DNA of 64,000 nt from Fusarium oxysporum f. sp. lycopersici 4287. Lineage: Eukaryota; Ascomycota; Sordariomycetes; Hypocreales; Nectriaceae. Location: contig NC_030989.1 in assembly GCF_000149955.1 (NCBI RefSeq), forward strand, positions 1,993,839 through 2,057,838, in the 5' to 3' direction. Both the position numbers and the translations under genes were made by a program. The stretch's first letter is position 1. Each line of letters begins with the position of its first letter. The notes under the pieces are model-generated. The model ran no database searches, was not told the DNA's origin, and saw only the letters and a program-made list of their open reading frames with translations. Shown piece after piece: positions 45,910 to 57,515 of this stretch.

Positions 45910-48799
45910 TTAACCTTTTAGGAGCCCCTTTCCAAGGCTCGGCGTCTGGTACTTGGGTGCTCTGTACTTCAATGTCGAGTTGCGTGTACCGTTGTACGGC
46001 AGCACCTGGATGCTGCTGGCCGTAGGGCTGTTCATGACATCCCAGTGATCGGAGATGTTTGGATTTCCATAAGGCCGAAGAGCTGCGAAACGCATTCTTC
46101 ACAACTGTCAGAATTTTCCATTGGTAGAATTAGAAGATACTCACGTGTAGTTTCCAGGGGCTATTCTTGTGCCGTTGGCGAGCTTGCCAAACCACCAAAA
46201 GACGTGAAATCCTCGTGATTGTTGTTTAAGCGGGAATGGTAATGTGTCATTCGGGTCGTTGGCAGTAGGATCGAAGAACCAAAATTCCTCCGCATCCCGC
46301 ATTGTTGTTGCTGAACCAATAAAACCATGTCTTCCGACCCGTGGAGGATAAGCCCATAAAGATTCTGACCAACCTTGTTCGAAGATCTGCTATTCATCAG
46401 ATATCATGAACAATGGGAATCTACAGATAACTTACGTCCCACCTAAGACTGTCGCAGGCGTATGATGTCCTACCGCCAATTTCAATAAAGTCACTCGCAT
46501 CTATATCGATATTGAAAGACCATCTACACCGTCGTCAGCAAAATGTATACACGGGTTAAGTCACTTACGCTGAATCTTTATCGGGATCCGTAACAAATGG
46601 ATCAACAATGAACATATTGTCAAATGCTTTCTCGGTATCATATGCAGCTCCTGCCCAGGTCTCTTAGTAAGCTAGGCGCCTGGTTCCTTTACAAAGAGCT
46701 AACAAACCTCCGTATGGGATAGCCAGTTTCTCCCCATGATCGGAATTGATCAATACCTTGCCACTGTATAGTGGCAGGTAATCATCGTCAACGTCGGGAA
46801 GCCCAAAAGTAACACTAATCACTGTGAGCGACCAAATTTTCGTCACCAACTCAGACCTACCTCAACTCTCTTGTCTCCCCGGGTTCAATGAGGACCCTGT
46901 GTGGGAGTCTCACAGGAGGGACAATGTTTTTGGGCTCAATAGCATAGAGTAAAGCCACTCCATATTCGGGATCGTAGATGTTGAAACCCGCTTGGGGCTC
47001 AAGCTTAAAAGTGTATTCGTGTGCTATCCCGCCGGTATTGGTGATGTTGAAACTCCATCGAGGCCGGAACAGCTCTGTGTCCATCAGAGAAAAAGGCTCA
47101 TACTCGAGTTGAGTGTCATAGTTGAGAACTTTCCAGGCGTCAACCAGTCCAGTACCAACCTGGAAAGGCGAGGCTTTGTACTTGCGCATTAGGCGATTAT
47201 TGACAAACGGTAGGGTCGTCCCACTTGATGCGATGCGATCTCTGAGCATTTTGGCGAAGCCTGCGCCATTGAAAGCACGACCACCGTACTGACCCACGAA
47301 CAAAGCCGCAATGCCTGCAATGTAGGGCGCCGACATGGATGTCCCACTCAGTTCCTCGTAGCTTTGGTTCAGTACAGTACTCATGATCATGTATCCAGGG
47401 GCGGTAATGTCGGGTTTAAGAAGCAACTCGTTGGTCGGGCCCCATGTCGTGAAGTAGACGGGAAGTGGCCCAAGATCCTCGCCAGTTCTGTTAGCATTTG
47501 GCTTCGTAGTAACATTAGCAGCAGCGACAGCTAGAACTCCTCTACCGACAGCTCCGCTACTGGAGTAGAACGGTCCAAATTCTCCTTCGTTACCAGCCGA
47601 TGCTATCACGACTACGCCCTTATCTACCAGTCGGCTGGCTAACATAGCCCAGGGGTTATCTGACCAACCATTGGGTTGGCCAATGCTCGAGGTGATAACA
47701 TCGGCCTTTAAATTCCCTATCAGCAGTAACTCATACTTGTGCATAACAGTACTTACTCCCGCATTGTAAGCATCACACAGTGCTTGCATAATGGTCTCTT
47801 CGTCGGTCTCCCATGGATCCTGGCGATTCTTAGCTGCAGGACTCGCGAAATAATTCTTAGTGGTCTCGAATGCTTACATCAGAGAATACCTTGTATATGA
47901 GAAGTTCGGCCTCGGGCGCAACTCCAGTAAGCCTGAGGTCCATGTTATTAGAACTCTATTGTATCTGCCTCCAACAGAACTAACCATTCATTCTTAGCAG
48001 CAATGATACCTGCAACGTGAGTTCCATGACCTTGGTAGTCCATGGGATCATTATCGGGTTGCTTAGGATGTTTTCTCTCATTGTGAGTTTCCCCTGGATA
48101 TAATGTAAGCCCTTGATCATAAGAATAAGTCCACCAAACCTACAGTCTGCTCCGACAAGATCATAACCCCCTTTGACTTTGCATCCAGGTCCAAAACAGC
48201 CTCCGAGCTTTACAAAATTAGTAAGTGAATAGAACCAGCTTCAGAATTAAAATACCGCTTTGTGGGTATAGTCAATGCCGGTGTCAATTATCGCGACAGT
48301 TGAGCCCTTTCCACGAATACCGGCAGCATGGAGTTTGTCAACACCCGTCCAGTGATGAATAGAATAGTTTCTTATGGATGAAGATGGGCCGCTCTCTGAA
48401 TTCTCGACTTTTGGCATGGCCACTTTGTGGGCTTGCCACACGTTCACAACCCCCTCCATCTGGAGCAATGTATCCATATTATCTGTGTCAGTTTCAACCA
48501 CCATTCCACTGAAAACATCACTACAATCAAAGCTCTGGAACAAAGGCCTTTTTCGACCAGGTTTCATGAGGAGTTGGCGTGTCACTGTGGTCGTGCCTCG
48601 ATTCTGCGAGTGTTAGTAATTGGTGCGAGGACAGGACTGGCTTCTTTACCGGCTCGACTTCAACAATGAACTTGCGGGTGTTTCCAGTGCTCGTTCGACC
48701 ATTTCTGGAGGACCGAACAGCCGGTTTATTGATTTCCTCGGCATTAACGGCCACTGATGCCGCAACCAGCAAGACTTTCAACAGATTGTATGACTTCAT
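45910..48799 (-). CDS. Secreted subtilisin-like serine protease (S8)
   Basis: Extracellular subtilase of roughly 780 residues. It begins with a signal peptide (MKSYNLLKVLLVAASVAVNA) and an inhibitor-type propeptide (TRKFIVEVEPNRG..VVNVWQAHKVA). The catalytic triad is complete: Asp in AIIDTGIDYTH, His in YQGHGTHVAGI and Ser in LSGTSMSAPYIAGIAALF; the oxyanion Asn is in VIASAGNEG. A C-terminal Fn3-like region continues to the end. I count 11 introns of about 46-60 nt; one (GTAAGT near 47,760) has no stop and keeps the frame but is removed to give YNAGADVITSSIG. Large C-terminal parts include WSFNIDIDASDFIEIGG and the final YRAPKYQTPSLGKGLLKG. It resembles bacterial Vpr-type and fungal plant-associated subtilases. 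Confidence 0.88.
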
Positions 48800-50199
48800 G
48801 GTGGCGGGATGGTCTAAACGAATGATAGGGGATGAGGAATCGCTAATAGAAAAAATACACTAAGGCCAGGAGAACATATATATCACTCGTTATACTTCCC
48901 TCGTATTGGTGCTTCTTCGGAATATTAGCATGGTCGGCAAGGTCTCGGAAGGATGCATTGTTAACGTTACAGTCCTCACTTGGACCACGGAAAGGGGCAA
49001 CAAGTGCGTCTTTTTCCAGCTACCGTTGCGTGATCCAACGTTGAATGTTTTGGTGTCACAGAAAGGGTAATCTTTCCCTGCCTCTTCATGTAGCGAATAT
49101 CCGTAGCCAAAGACTGCAGGGTTAACCAAGACATCTTTCTGAAGGCCGCCTCGGTGTACGGCTAAGCACATCGACCCGAGTCGTGGGTCGGCTGTACTGG
49201 CTTCCACTTGGAGAACATCGTGGCATCCCCTGGGATTTGAGAATGTAGCAAGCCTATGCTGAGAGGGCCCCATTTGAGAATTGGGCGTGACGAGAGGTTC
49301 TTGTGCTGTCTAACGGCTGAGTTTGATATATATGAGTTATCCGGAAATTGCCATTGCCGGCTCGTTTTGATGTAACGCAAACGGCCTTTTGGGCCTCTAT
49401 ATCACTGTAATAGGCCGGCTGCAACACATATTCTCGAACAAGAGCGTTGTGATCCCGAAGCTGTGGGACCTATCTCAAGATCTAGCGAGAGATCCGGCAA
49501 TGACAAGGAAGCACATCAAGACGGACATACTTCTGTTCCATTTTCGGGACGTGGATAAGGGATCTTGTGTCGAGAGGATGATGCATCAATAGACGTGTAA
49601 CGGGCATTCAAAGGAGAGCAGTGCTATGACGGAAAGTTGTGCTCGCTATCATTAATCTGTGCTGTTTCTTGTGTAACTTCGTGCCTCAACGAAATGACAC
49701 TGAGTGTATTCGACGAAGAATCAAAGCGACGTGCCTAACTTATCCATAATCACGAGTGTAAGATGTGGTTCAAGGTGACAGCTCACGTGAACGATGCCAT
49801 GATGCAACGCAGTGCGAGGAAGGTGCACTTTCAGTTTGACAGGCTGCTGATGACAGGTAGTTGCGATACACCACACCACCTCTTGCAAGCCACAATTATA
49901 TTCTGATTGCTTATCTTACAACCAACTCATTGATTTCATGCGGCAAACTCGATTTGTTTGATAACCGCTTGTAGCATTTTGATCTCTTCGATATGCTTCT
50001 TCGGCCGGGCAAGAAGCTACGTCTTGATACAAATATACATCGATACCTACCTACCTATCGATTCCCTACTGCACGTTCCGAATTCTACCTTAATTATAAA
50101 CAGCAATTTCTTGAAACACATCCGGGAGCCAGGTTCTCTATTAATCGACAAATGCACTAACAAGCAATAGATCACTAAAGTTTCTATTCATTAACCAAA
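48800..50199. other. Intergenic region, subtilisin promoter
   Basis: 1.4 kb with one possible minus-strand open frame (listed separately). Otherwise AT-rich DNA without recognisable features. Confidence 0.45.
48890..49273 (-). CDS. Possible 127-residue orphan protein
   Basis: Not recognised. ATG-led open frame whose middle reads like protein: GCHDVLQVEASTADPRLGSM, then VLVNPAVFGYGYSLHEEAG and CDTKTFNVGSRNGSWKKTH. A GTGAGG after residue 104 could be a donor, so the last 20 residues may be intron. It ends only 91 bp before the subtilisin start on the same strand, which leaves little room for a promoter. Could be a gene remnant. Confidence 0.3.
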   Translation of the reverse strand: MGPSQHRLATFSNPRGCHDVLQVEASTADPRLGSMCLAVHRGGLQKDVLVNPAVFGYGYSLHEEAGKDYPFCDTKTFNVGSRNGSWKKTHLLPLSVVQVRTVTLTMHPSETLPTMLIFRRSTNTREV

Positions 50200-50624
50200 A
50201 TGAGCTTCGCTCTCGTTGATTCTATCAACTCTGACTGGCCAGAGCTTGAGCCGGATCCAAGTCCGTGCCTGACGATCTCTCAGCCGGTCTCCCTGACTCG
50301 TTGTGATAATCCCAAGCCAAGCCACATGGACAGAGTAGTCAATCTTTGCACGTTTTTGGCTTGAAACGGCGAAGAGAAACTTTTATTCCCATCCAAATCC
50401 ATCAGTCTGGAACCATGAGCTGCGCCACTTTATTCATGGTGGTAAAAACTCTGTCGATGAATAGCGAGCAACAGGCTAAACTGCCAGTGATAGCCGGGCA
50501 AGACGACGAGAAAGGAGATCGCGTAATGGAGATGGATGAACCGATTGTTTCTACTAAGCGGCGCTGCAGAAAAAAACGTGCAGCTCGTGCAGAGAAGCCA
50601 TACCCGATACAGCATGTCCAATGA
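50200..50624 (+). CDS. Possible small basic orphan protein
   Basis: Not recognised. The start context CCAAAATGAG is good and gives MSFALVDSINSDWPELEPDP. A 71-nt intron (50335-50405, GTAGTC to CATCAG) would join it in frame to a second stretch with a basic, nuclear-signal-like KRRCRKKRAARAEKPYP end, for 117 residues in all. Without the intron the first frame stops after 54 residues. Confidence 0.3.
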
Positions 50625-52533
50625 ACCAACCATGCTCGCTCACCGGAGACCAACAAGGGGGCCTGGTTCATTTCGCCGCTATGGACAGGGTGAGGATGGG
50701 CTGCAGGAGATGTTGATTCTCTTGAATATTGTGAGCAACAATTGATCATTTCTTGGGGAAATCTATATCATATGAAATTCATATAAATCTCATCTTAATC
50801 TCGGCTGATCGACGAGCTGAAAGACATGTTCTACGGATGACATTTTCTGAGTCGGATCGTCCCACGGTTGCAACCTGGATCAACATTTAGAATAGAGTGT
50901 GGATACTGACTCGCAGAAACCATGTGGTTTGACGGTTTTCCATGCCCATTTCCATTTCCATTTTGGCTTCCTTTCTCGCGTGGAAGCCCCAGATACTGCG
51001 TTTCTATGCCAGGAACCAATGGAACCTCGTTCGTGTTCGGCATAAAACGAAACCAGCTTCTGCAAACTCCTTCTCCTCTTTCTGAACTGGGGATTGCATG
51101 CGCCTAGGCACCCCCTGCGTCAAAAATGTCAACCCGCCAACGACACAATCATGCTGGTGTGCTATTTAGCGCTTCCGCCGGCGTTGGGAACAGACTTGGT
51201 CCTCTGAGGTCCGAGCTAGATGGAATAGCTAGCTTTTGGTCTAATTAACAAAAAGTGTGGGTTTCTTTCTTCACGGGCTGAGCTGAGGACAAAGAACAAA
51301 CCAAACGCCTTTTGACGGGCCGTCAACGGGAGGATAGGGGAGAGCTTTGACAAGTTGGTGTGCAAGATTATTATGGCTTCTAGCCAAGAGGTCACAGTGA
51401 CTGATGGTTGCAGTGATTTCCACCTCATGCTCTGGGCTCTTCAGGACTTCATCCTCTGTTCTTCCTAAGTCACGAGCCGCGAGGCAAGCTTTCGCCAGCC
51501 TCCTCAAGGTTCAATCAAGGACAGTGAATCACTCAATGACCATCAACGTTACCTTTCAGGGGGCCTCAACCCTCAAGCATCTGCAGGTTGCTCCCCAAAG
51601 CTTTTCGGTCGCATGGCACCCTTGACACATTCATCCACTTTCACACGACCGGTTCCAATTAGCATCCCCTGTCTAAGCTAAACCCACTTTCCGGGCCTCC
51701 CCTGTTGGGTGCATCCTCTTTGGATTCTCGCCGGGTCGGCGAATGAGAGCATACTCTTCAGCTCAAGATGCCACTGTCGCCTGTCTCCAGTGGAGAGAGT
51801 CAGGCGTCTTACGCGCTACATGCTCCACTAACTCTCTAAAGTTAGGTACCTGCGGGCTACTGCCCCCCGGTGTGCTCCCCTAGACAACTACCTAGGGGCC
51901 CATGCATGTTCAGCACCTCAACCTTGAGTCTTATCTTCCACCCAATCCTTCCCCCCTCGTTCTTCTCCCTCTTCCTTGTACCTGTCGCAATCGTAATCCT
52001 TCTTCTACCCCCAGTCTCCCGCTCTTATTCACATCCACTCATTCATTTTTGACTCCGATCTCTTTCGTGGACAAGGAAACATAACTCCAGGCGATTTGCT
52101 TCCTCTTGCTCTAGCTATTAATGTCCCCTACTCTCTTTTAATACTGTCCAACCAACCTCGATATCACCGAAACAACCGAGCAACTTACATACTTGACCTG
52201 CTGGTAACCATATAGTACAAAACACCAATACCCAGTCAAGACGAACAATTGCCTCCCCTTTATGAGTAGGGCCAATTCAAGGACAACGCAAGACACACAC
52301 CCCGAGACGAAACATTTTCACTCGATACAAATCGAAAGCGTACGGCATTGACTGCAGTACGAATACCTGGAAACTTAATCTCCACATACTCGACTCCTCC
52401 ATTACGAAGCCAGCCTCCCTCGCCGCGCTCAAATCTCACCGAGAGATCCGAACTGATCGCCCTTACATATACACGGGCTCACTCTCACCTCTTTTGGACT
52501 CGTCACCTAAAAGTTCACACATCCACCGCAAAA
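50625..52533. other. Long upstream region of the 135-residue protein gene
   Basis: 1.9 kb without a supported gene. The last 700 bp are pyrimidine-rich and contain several CCCCT/AGGGG motifs, typical of a long promoter and 5' leader. Confidence 0.5.
51877..51898. promoter_or_regulatory. CCCCTAG / CTAGGGG inverted repeat (STRE pair)
   Basis: Perfect 7-bp arms around an 8-nt spacer, each arm holding one stress-response element (CCCCT). Further CCCCT copies lie near 51,665, 51,707, 52,126 and 52,256. Confidence 0.45.
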
Positions 52534-52941
52534 ATGGGCAAATCTCTCATGGACAAGATCCAGGCCAAGCTGGAGCTCTTCCGTCTCGAGCAACGCTACA
52601 CCCGCCGCCGTCACCGACGGTCCACCTTCGTCTCCAACGCTGTCTACGTTGACGGAGAGTACGTCTACCAGACTCCCAACAGCACTGGCTCCTCCTCCGG
52701 CTCCTCAAACATCGATGCCCTTCACGGGGACAAGGCCGGCGTTGGCTCTATGCCCGCCCCCTCGAGCGTAGTCATCGATGAGCACCACTTCCCTTCTGAG
52801 GTTCAGCACCAGCAACAACCACCTATGGCCACTGCTGAGCGCAAGCGCCTGAACCGCTTCAGCTCCATTCCTCACTTTGGAGGCTCAAGCAACAAGCAGA
52901 TGCCCAGCATTCAAGAGCGACGGAGCAGCATGATCCGATGA
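52534..52941 (+). CDS. Conserved-looking small fungal protein of unknown function
   Basis: 135 residues, one exon. Starts at the first ATG in a good context (CAAAAATGGG); the frame is open upstream but lacks an ATG. The first 60 residues look conserved and helical/basic: MGKSLMDKIQAKLELFRLEQ, then RYTRRRHRRSTFVSNAVYVD and GEYVYQTPNS. The rest is Ser/Gly/Pro-rich and disordered, with HQQQQPP-like and RRSSMIR phosphosite-like ends. No membrane segment or signal peptide. The clustered arginines could bind RNA, membranes or act in nuclear import. Its long pyrimidine-rich leader suggests a strongly expressed or stress-regulated gene. I do not recognise a family. Confidence 0.75.
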   Translation: MGKSLMDKIQAKLELFRLEQRYTRRRHRRSTFVSNAVYVDGEYVYQTPNSTGSSSGSSNIDALHGDKAGVGSMPAPSSVVIDEHHFPSEVQHQQQPPMATAERKRLNRFSSIPHFGGSSNKQMPSIQERRSSMIR

Positions 52942-54915
52942 GTTAATTCTCGGACAGTCAAACCAACACAAAAAAGACAAAACAATAAAAAATCATGCGA
53001 TGTTCCTTTTTATGATTGACGGCATTGGCACCAAGCGATGGTTACAGCTTAGGCGCAGGCGTAGCAGGCGCATAGCTACAGCGTGTAAGCAACGGACACG
53101 ATGAGATGAGATGGGGTCGGATCGGATCGGCTTGGATTGGATTACATGAGATGAGACGGGAGACCAACTAATGAATGAATCGGACTTGACGGATACCCCC
53201 AATTCATTCAAGGTTTTTCCTACGACGAAACTCGCCCAATTTTGTTGGTACATGTTACAACATCGGATCACATCACTCACTACCTCACCTGTTATTTTGG
53301 TTGGGTCGTGTACCCAGCCATGGGACCTTGTTTAACGACTTGTTACTTTGGTTACTTTTCCGTCCCACCTGCTTTCTCTCCCCCCTTCAACTCTGAACCC
53401 TTTGGAGAGGCTTCATTTTGGATATCTGGGGAGATCACGGACTGCAGAGCTTTGCAAAGCTGGACGTGGCATCGGTCATCACCGACATTTTTACCTAATT
53501 TTCCTTCTCTGGCGTTGATTTATACTTTTTGCTGTTGTTGTTGCTTCTGCATCTTACTACTCAGCTTCCCACGGGAACAGCTTGGGGTTGTTGCATCATC
53601 ATTTCTAGAGCTGACGGGCAACTGTCAGGCGCTGCAATCTGTACATAACACAACAAAATGTATTGCAGGCGAGTTTTATGGGGGGATATGGGCTTATGGA
53701 CTTTAACCTGAGGTACCAACGAATACAAACAGATATCATGTTCAAACGCTTAACTTGCTACTGTCTATGACGAATGAGGGTGAAACAAGTCTTGATCGAT
53801 ACGAGGTGTGGCATCGAATTTTAATTTCCGTGGATCGGTGAGCTATGTCAGTGTCTCAGGTTTTCAGATTCCTAAAACAAGGTCTGTTTTAGCTGACCCT
53901 CGCAATGTCATCATAACTGTCAGATGCACAACACGATTGCGAATAAGAAGAGATCTTTAATGATAGGTATAGATATATATCAATGCTGGGTGCATTTGGT
54001 CACATGCATTCTTACGCGAAACTCAAGGCTTCGGCAGCCGGTTTCTAGCGTCTACATCTCTAAAATCATTGGATCGTGTAAGTTTGTGTCGGCAGAGACG
54101 TTGGATAATGCAAACGCCAGTGGCTATGCACAAACCTAAAGTGACGGAAGTGGTTTCATATGGTGCGGTCATCCCTAAATTACTTGATCAACGCATAAGA
54201 TACGTTTACGGTGTAAGTGGCTGTGTTGTCTTGTCTTGTCTTGTGCATGAATGTCTGAGCGCGTAACATGTTTATGGTTTGGCTCATGCTCCATAAACAA
54301 GAGAGTTGACAAGACGTTGCAGAATCCAATCATAGAAAGACGTTTGAAGAAAGAATACAGAAGCAAGAGATGCAGAGTCCTAACATTATCTAAATATTAG
54401 TCACTTGGGTAGGCTACCCTGTAACCTCACCGCAGCTTTTGAAGTTCGCCCCACCAACTAAAATGTGGCAGCTACTGGAGCGCTTAACCAAATACTTGAA
54501 ATATGACGCTGCTTACCGGTAGGTAATACCAAGCTTCTCTTCTTCGCGGATGGTCTGTAAACATGTATTCACTTAGTGGGTTAGTCATGATAGTCCCATT
54601 TCACCGTCCATTATTCCTGTAACGAACGACGTCCGTGGAATACAGTATAGTGTAAGTGAGTATTACTTGGACACAAGATGTAATGCAATTTTGAACCCGA
54701 TTAATGAATAAACAAACACCTAAATGGCAGCCTTTTACCACTGCCTTCCATGCAACCTTTGTATAAATTCAACTCGCCCAAACTCCATGAACTCCCCTCG
54801 CTTTCCAATGCATCCATCAACTTCGAACAAAACAGGGGGGTATACGGCTATGATATAAAACCAAAAGCATTGGATGCCCGTCCCATCTCCGGGTGAAAAA
54901 CAACTTACGCCACGC
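52942..54915. other. Intergenic region without supported gene
   Basis: 2.0 kb between the small protein gene and the kinesin stop. An open frame on the plus strand at 53.2-53.7 kb is Cys- and Phe-rich and does not look like a protein. GGATC/GGATT-type low-complexity repeats near 53,100. Confidence 0.45.
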
Positions 54916-57155
54916 TCAAACAATAAGTCCGTCATAAGCTCTCTCCACGGTTCGGCTTCCCATGCCTGGAACAGTCCTCAGCTGAGCAAGACTGTCGATA
55001 CGGCCACCAGCCTCGTCATCGTTGACAAGCTCAAGATAGTCAACCAGGTCACGGGCTTTCTTTGCACCGAAGCCGACTAGGCTTCGAATCTGATCGAGGT
55101 CGCGTGAGTTGACAATATCGAGAAGATGCTGAGTTCGGGGCGATGCGGGAGACTCATCGTCACCCGAAAGAATGGACTTGGTGGCAAGAGCCTTGACCTT
55201 GAGCTTTCGAGACTTGGGCTTTGAGGCACGGTGAGCGAACTCTTCCTCATCAACGTCTGCCTCGGCAGTCTCATAATCGCCGTCCGCATCATCGTAGACG
55301 AGCCTTCGCTTCTTGCGCTCCGAACGAGGAGTTTCCCGGCGAGGAGAAGGAGCGGGAGCGTTTCCGTTCAACCGCGATCGTAGTCTCTCAATTTTGTTGA
55401 GCAGCTTTGCTTGTCCAGGAAAGTAGGGCAGAGCTCTCTCGTACATCTTAAGCGCGATCTCATCCTCGCCGCGCTCCTTGTGTTGGCGAGCAGCCAGGAG
55501 GAACCTCAAACCCTCCGACTTGGAATCATCTCGCCATTCATCGCTGTCAATCCGCCGCTCAAGAGCCTCCAATCGCCTTTGCACAGCATCACTGATTTCA
55601 GGTTGGACCGTTGGTGGTGGCTGAGATTCTTTTTCAGCTGCAACTCGAGCAGCAAGGATCTCGCTGACCTTCTTCTCAACCATGGCCTCAATTTGAGCAG
55701 CGGAAACCGTAACAGATGCTGGAGCTGCAGGTCTTGAGATCTTACTGGGTCTCATAGCGGCATCATTTTCAGACGGCCGCTTGACGGGATTGACTCGACG
55801 GGCGATATTGGAGCTCGCTAGGGGACGGCTGACAGGTGCTGCTGGCTTGGACTTGTCAGTGTAGACGCTGAAGGCCTTGACGGGCTTATTGGCATCAGCA
55901 GCCTTGTCAGCGGCTTTGGCAGCAACATTACCGTTGTGCACATTGGTGAGATTGGCTAGTGGTCGAAGAGGCTGACGCTGGACATTGGAACCTGTGAGAC
56001 CCGAGTTTGCCCTAGGAACTTGCTTGTACACAATCTCATTCTCAATCTCCCTAACCTCAATCCTTTTCGCTCGAGAGCTGACGTTGAGACTGCTGAGGGT
56101 GTCGAGGTGATAACTTCGCAGAGGGGACAGATTCAAGATCATGACAGTGATTCCATTGTTCTGACCCAGTGACAGAATCCGTGTCATCTTGGACTCCCGG
56201 TAGGGTATTCTCTTGTCACCACGGCCGATAGCATCGATACACTGGCTCAGGACAAAGAGACTCTTGTTGATGGCCGCCGATTCCACCAACCTCTCCTTCC
56301 CGTTGTCAGTTCGGCGGTTGTCCTCAGATCCGGCCAAGTCAATGGCGGATGCTGTGCTCTCCCTGACCATCTCCGAAGTGGTTTGGATCAGCTTGACTCG
56401 TAGGATAGCATGGCTGCGGCTACTGTGGGCATTGAGCTTGGTAGCTGCCGTGACACGGTTGTTGTTGGCTTCGATATACAGCTTCTCAAAATCCTTGAGG
56501 TCTTCGCAAGCTCTTTCTGACAGACCGACAACGATAGTCTTGCCATTGGCCTCAGCTCGTAGTGGTAGACCGGTTGGCGTTCGCTTCTCGGGTGGCTCGA
56601 GGAGATCAAAGACCTTGTCGTTATAGATCTCGTAGTAGGACAGCAAAACCTGCACATCCGTCTCACCGCGAGAATCCTTCATGATCTTCTTGCCTCTTCG
56701 AAAGACGTTGCTGAGCATCCGAGGAATCACCCCGCGGTCTGCCAGCTTCATACCGCCTCGCATCGTGTGTGTTTTACCGGTACCGGTGACACCATAGGCG
56801 AATATTGTGACATCGTATCCCTGGAAGAGAGACTTGACGTGCGGCGCCACTATTCGAGTCAACACACGATACGATACGAGCAGGAACGAGACGTAGTAAA
56901 CGAAAACAAGACGAAACAAAACGCGTTAGCTTATGAGATCGCACCTTCAGCAGTAAACAATTCCTCTTGAGTCGTAGATCGGTCGTACACGCCATTAAAC
57001 GCGAATGAGAACTCCTCAGCCTCGTTTTTGGGGTTGGGAATCTTGACGACCGTGTTTGGCTTGCCAGAATCGGCGGTATCGGCTCGAACGATAATGTCAC
57101 ATTCGCGCTCCTTTTCGAGCAGCGGTCTTATCCTGGAGACCACTCTCACACTCAT
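54916..57155 (-). CDS. Kinesin-10-like chromokinesin with C-terminal HhH domain
   Basis: 714 residues from exon 1 (56945-57155) and exon 2 (54916-56849); the 95-nt intron joins FTAE to VAPHVKSLFQGYDV. The motor starts MSVRVVSRIRPLLEKERE and has P-loop GVTGTGKTHTM, switch I NAHSSRSHAILRV and switch II DLAGSEDNRRT, all functional-looking. After the motor come a short neck and a Lys/Pro-rich stalk with coiled-coil (DAVQRRLEALERRIDSDEW). The last 60 residues have paired helix-hairpin-helix motifs (DLDQIRSLVGFGAKKARDLV, then LAQLRTVPGMGSRTVERAYD), which bind DNA. This architecture is that of KIF22/Kid, which pushes chromosome arms. The start is the ATG giving MSVRVV; it is divergent from AIM24. 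Confidence 0.88.
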
Positions 57156-57515
57156 TGTGTAAGTATACACGTGTATTCGGTATCGAGAGGATTGTATTGG
57201 TTGTGAGGGCGAAGAAGCTCAAGGTATCGTTGAGTCGGACTCTGTCAGCCTACCAAACTGGCCGCTACCACGTCCTGAAAGTTAGCAAAGATTTGCTATA
57301 GAGAAAGATAGCATGGGTAGCGGTCTAGTGAAATGAGGAAGAAAGCACGGGCGTTGGCACAGCAACGGACCCCCACGTGACATGACGTGTGGGAACGGGA
57401 AAAGCCGCTAACAATACTGATTCGTTTTAGATGATAGCGGGCTGGCTTGAGCTGAATGTGAGGTGGTAGATATACAAGTTATACAGCTCTCTCAGAGCTC
57501 ATATATCCAACAAAA
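57156..57515. promoter_or_regulatory. Divergent promoter of the kinesin and AIM24
   Basis: 360 bp between two outward-facing starts. It holds a near-palindrome, CCCCACGTG-acat-GACGTGTGGG, at 57371-57393 with an E-box CACGTG. Confidence 0.5.

Noticed and set aside
53242..53706. Plus-strand open frame of 154 codons
   Set aside because: Low-complexity Cys/Phe/Ser content, no ATG context or homology; probably untranslated intergenic DNA.
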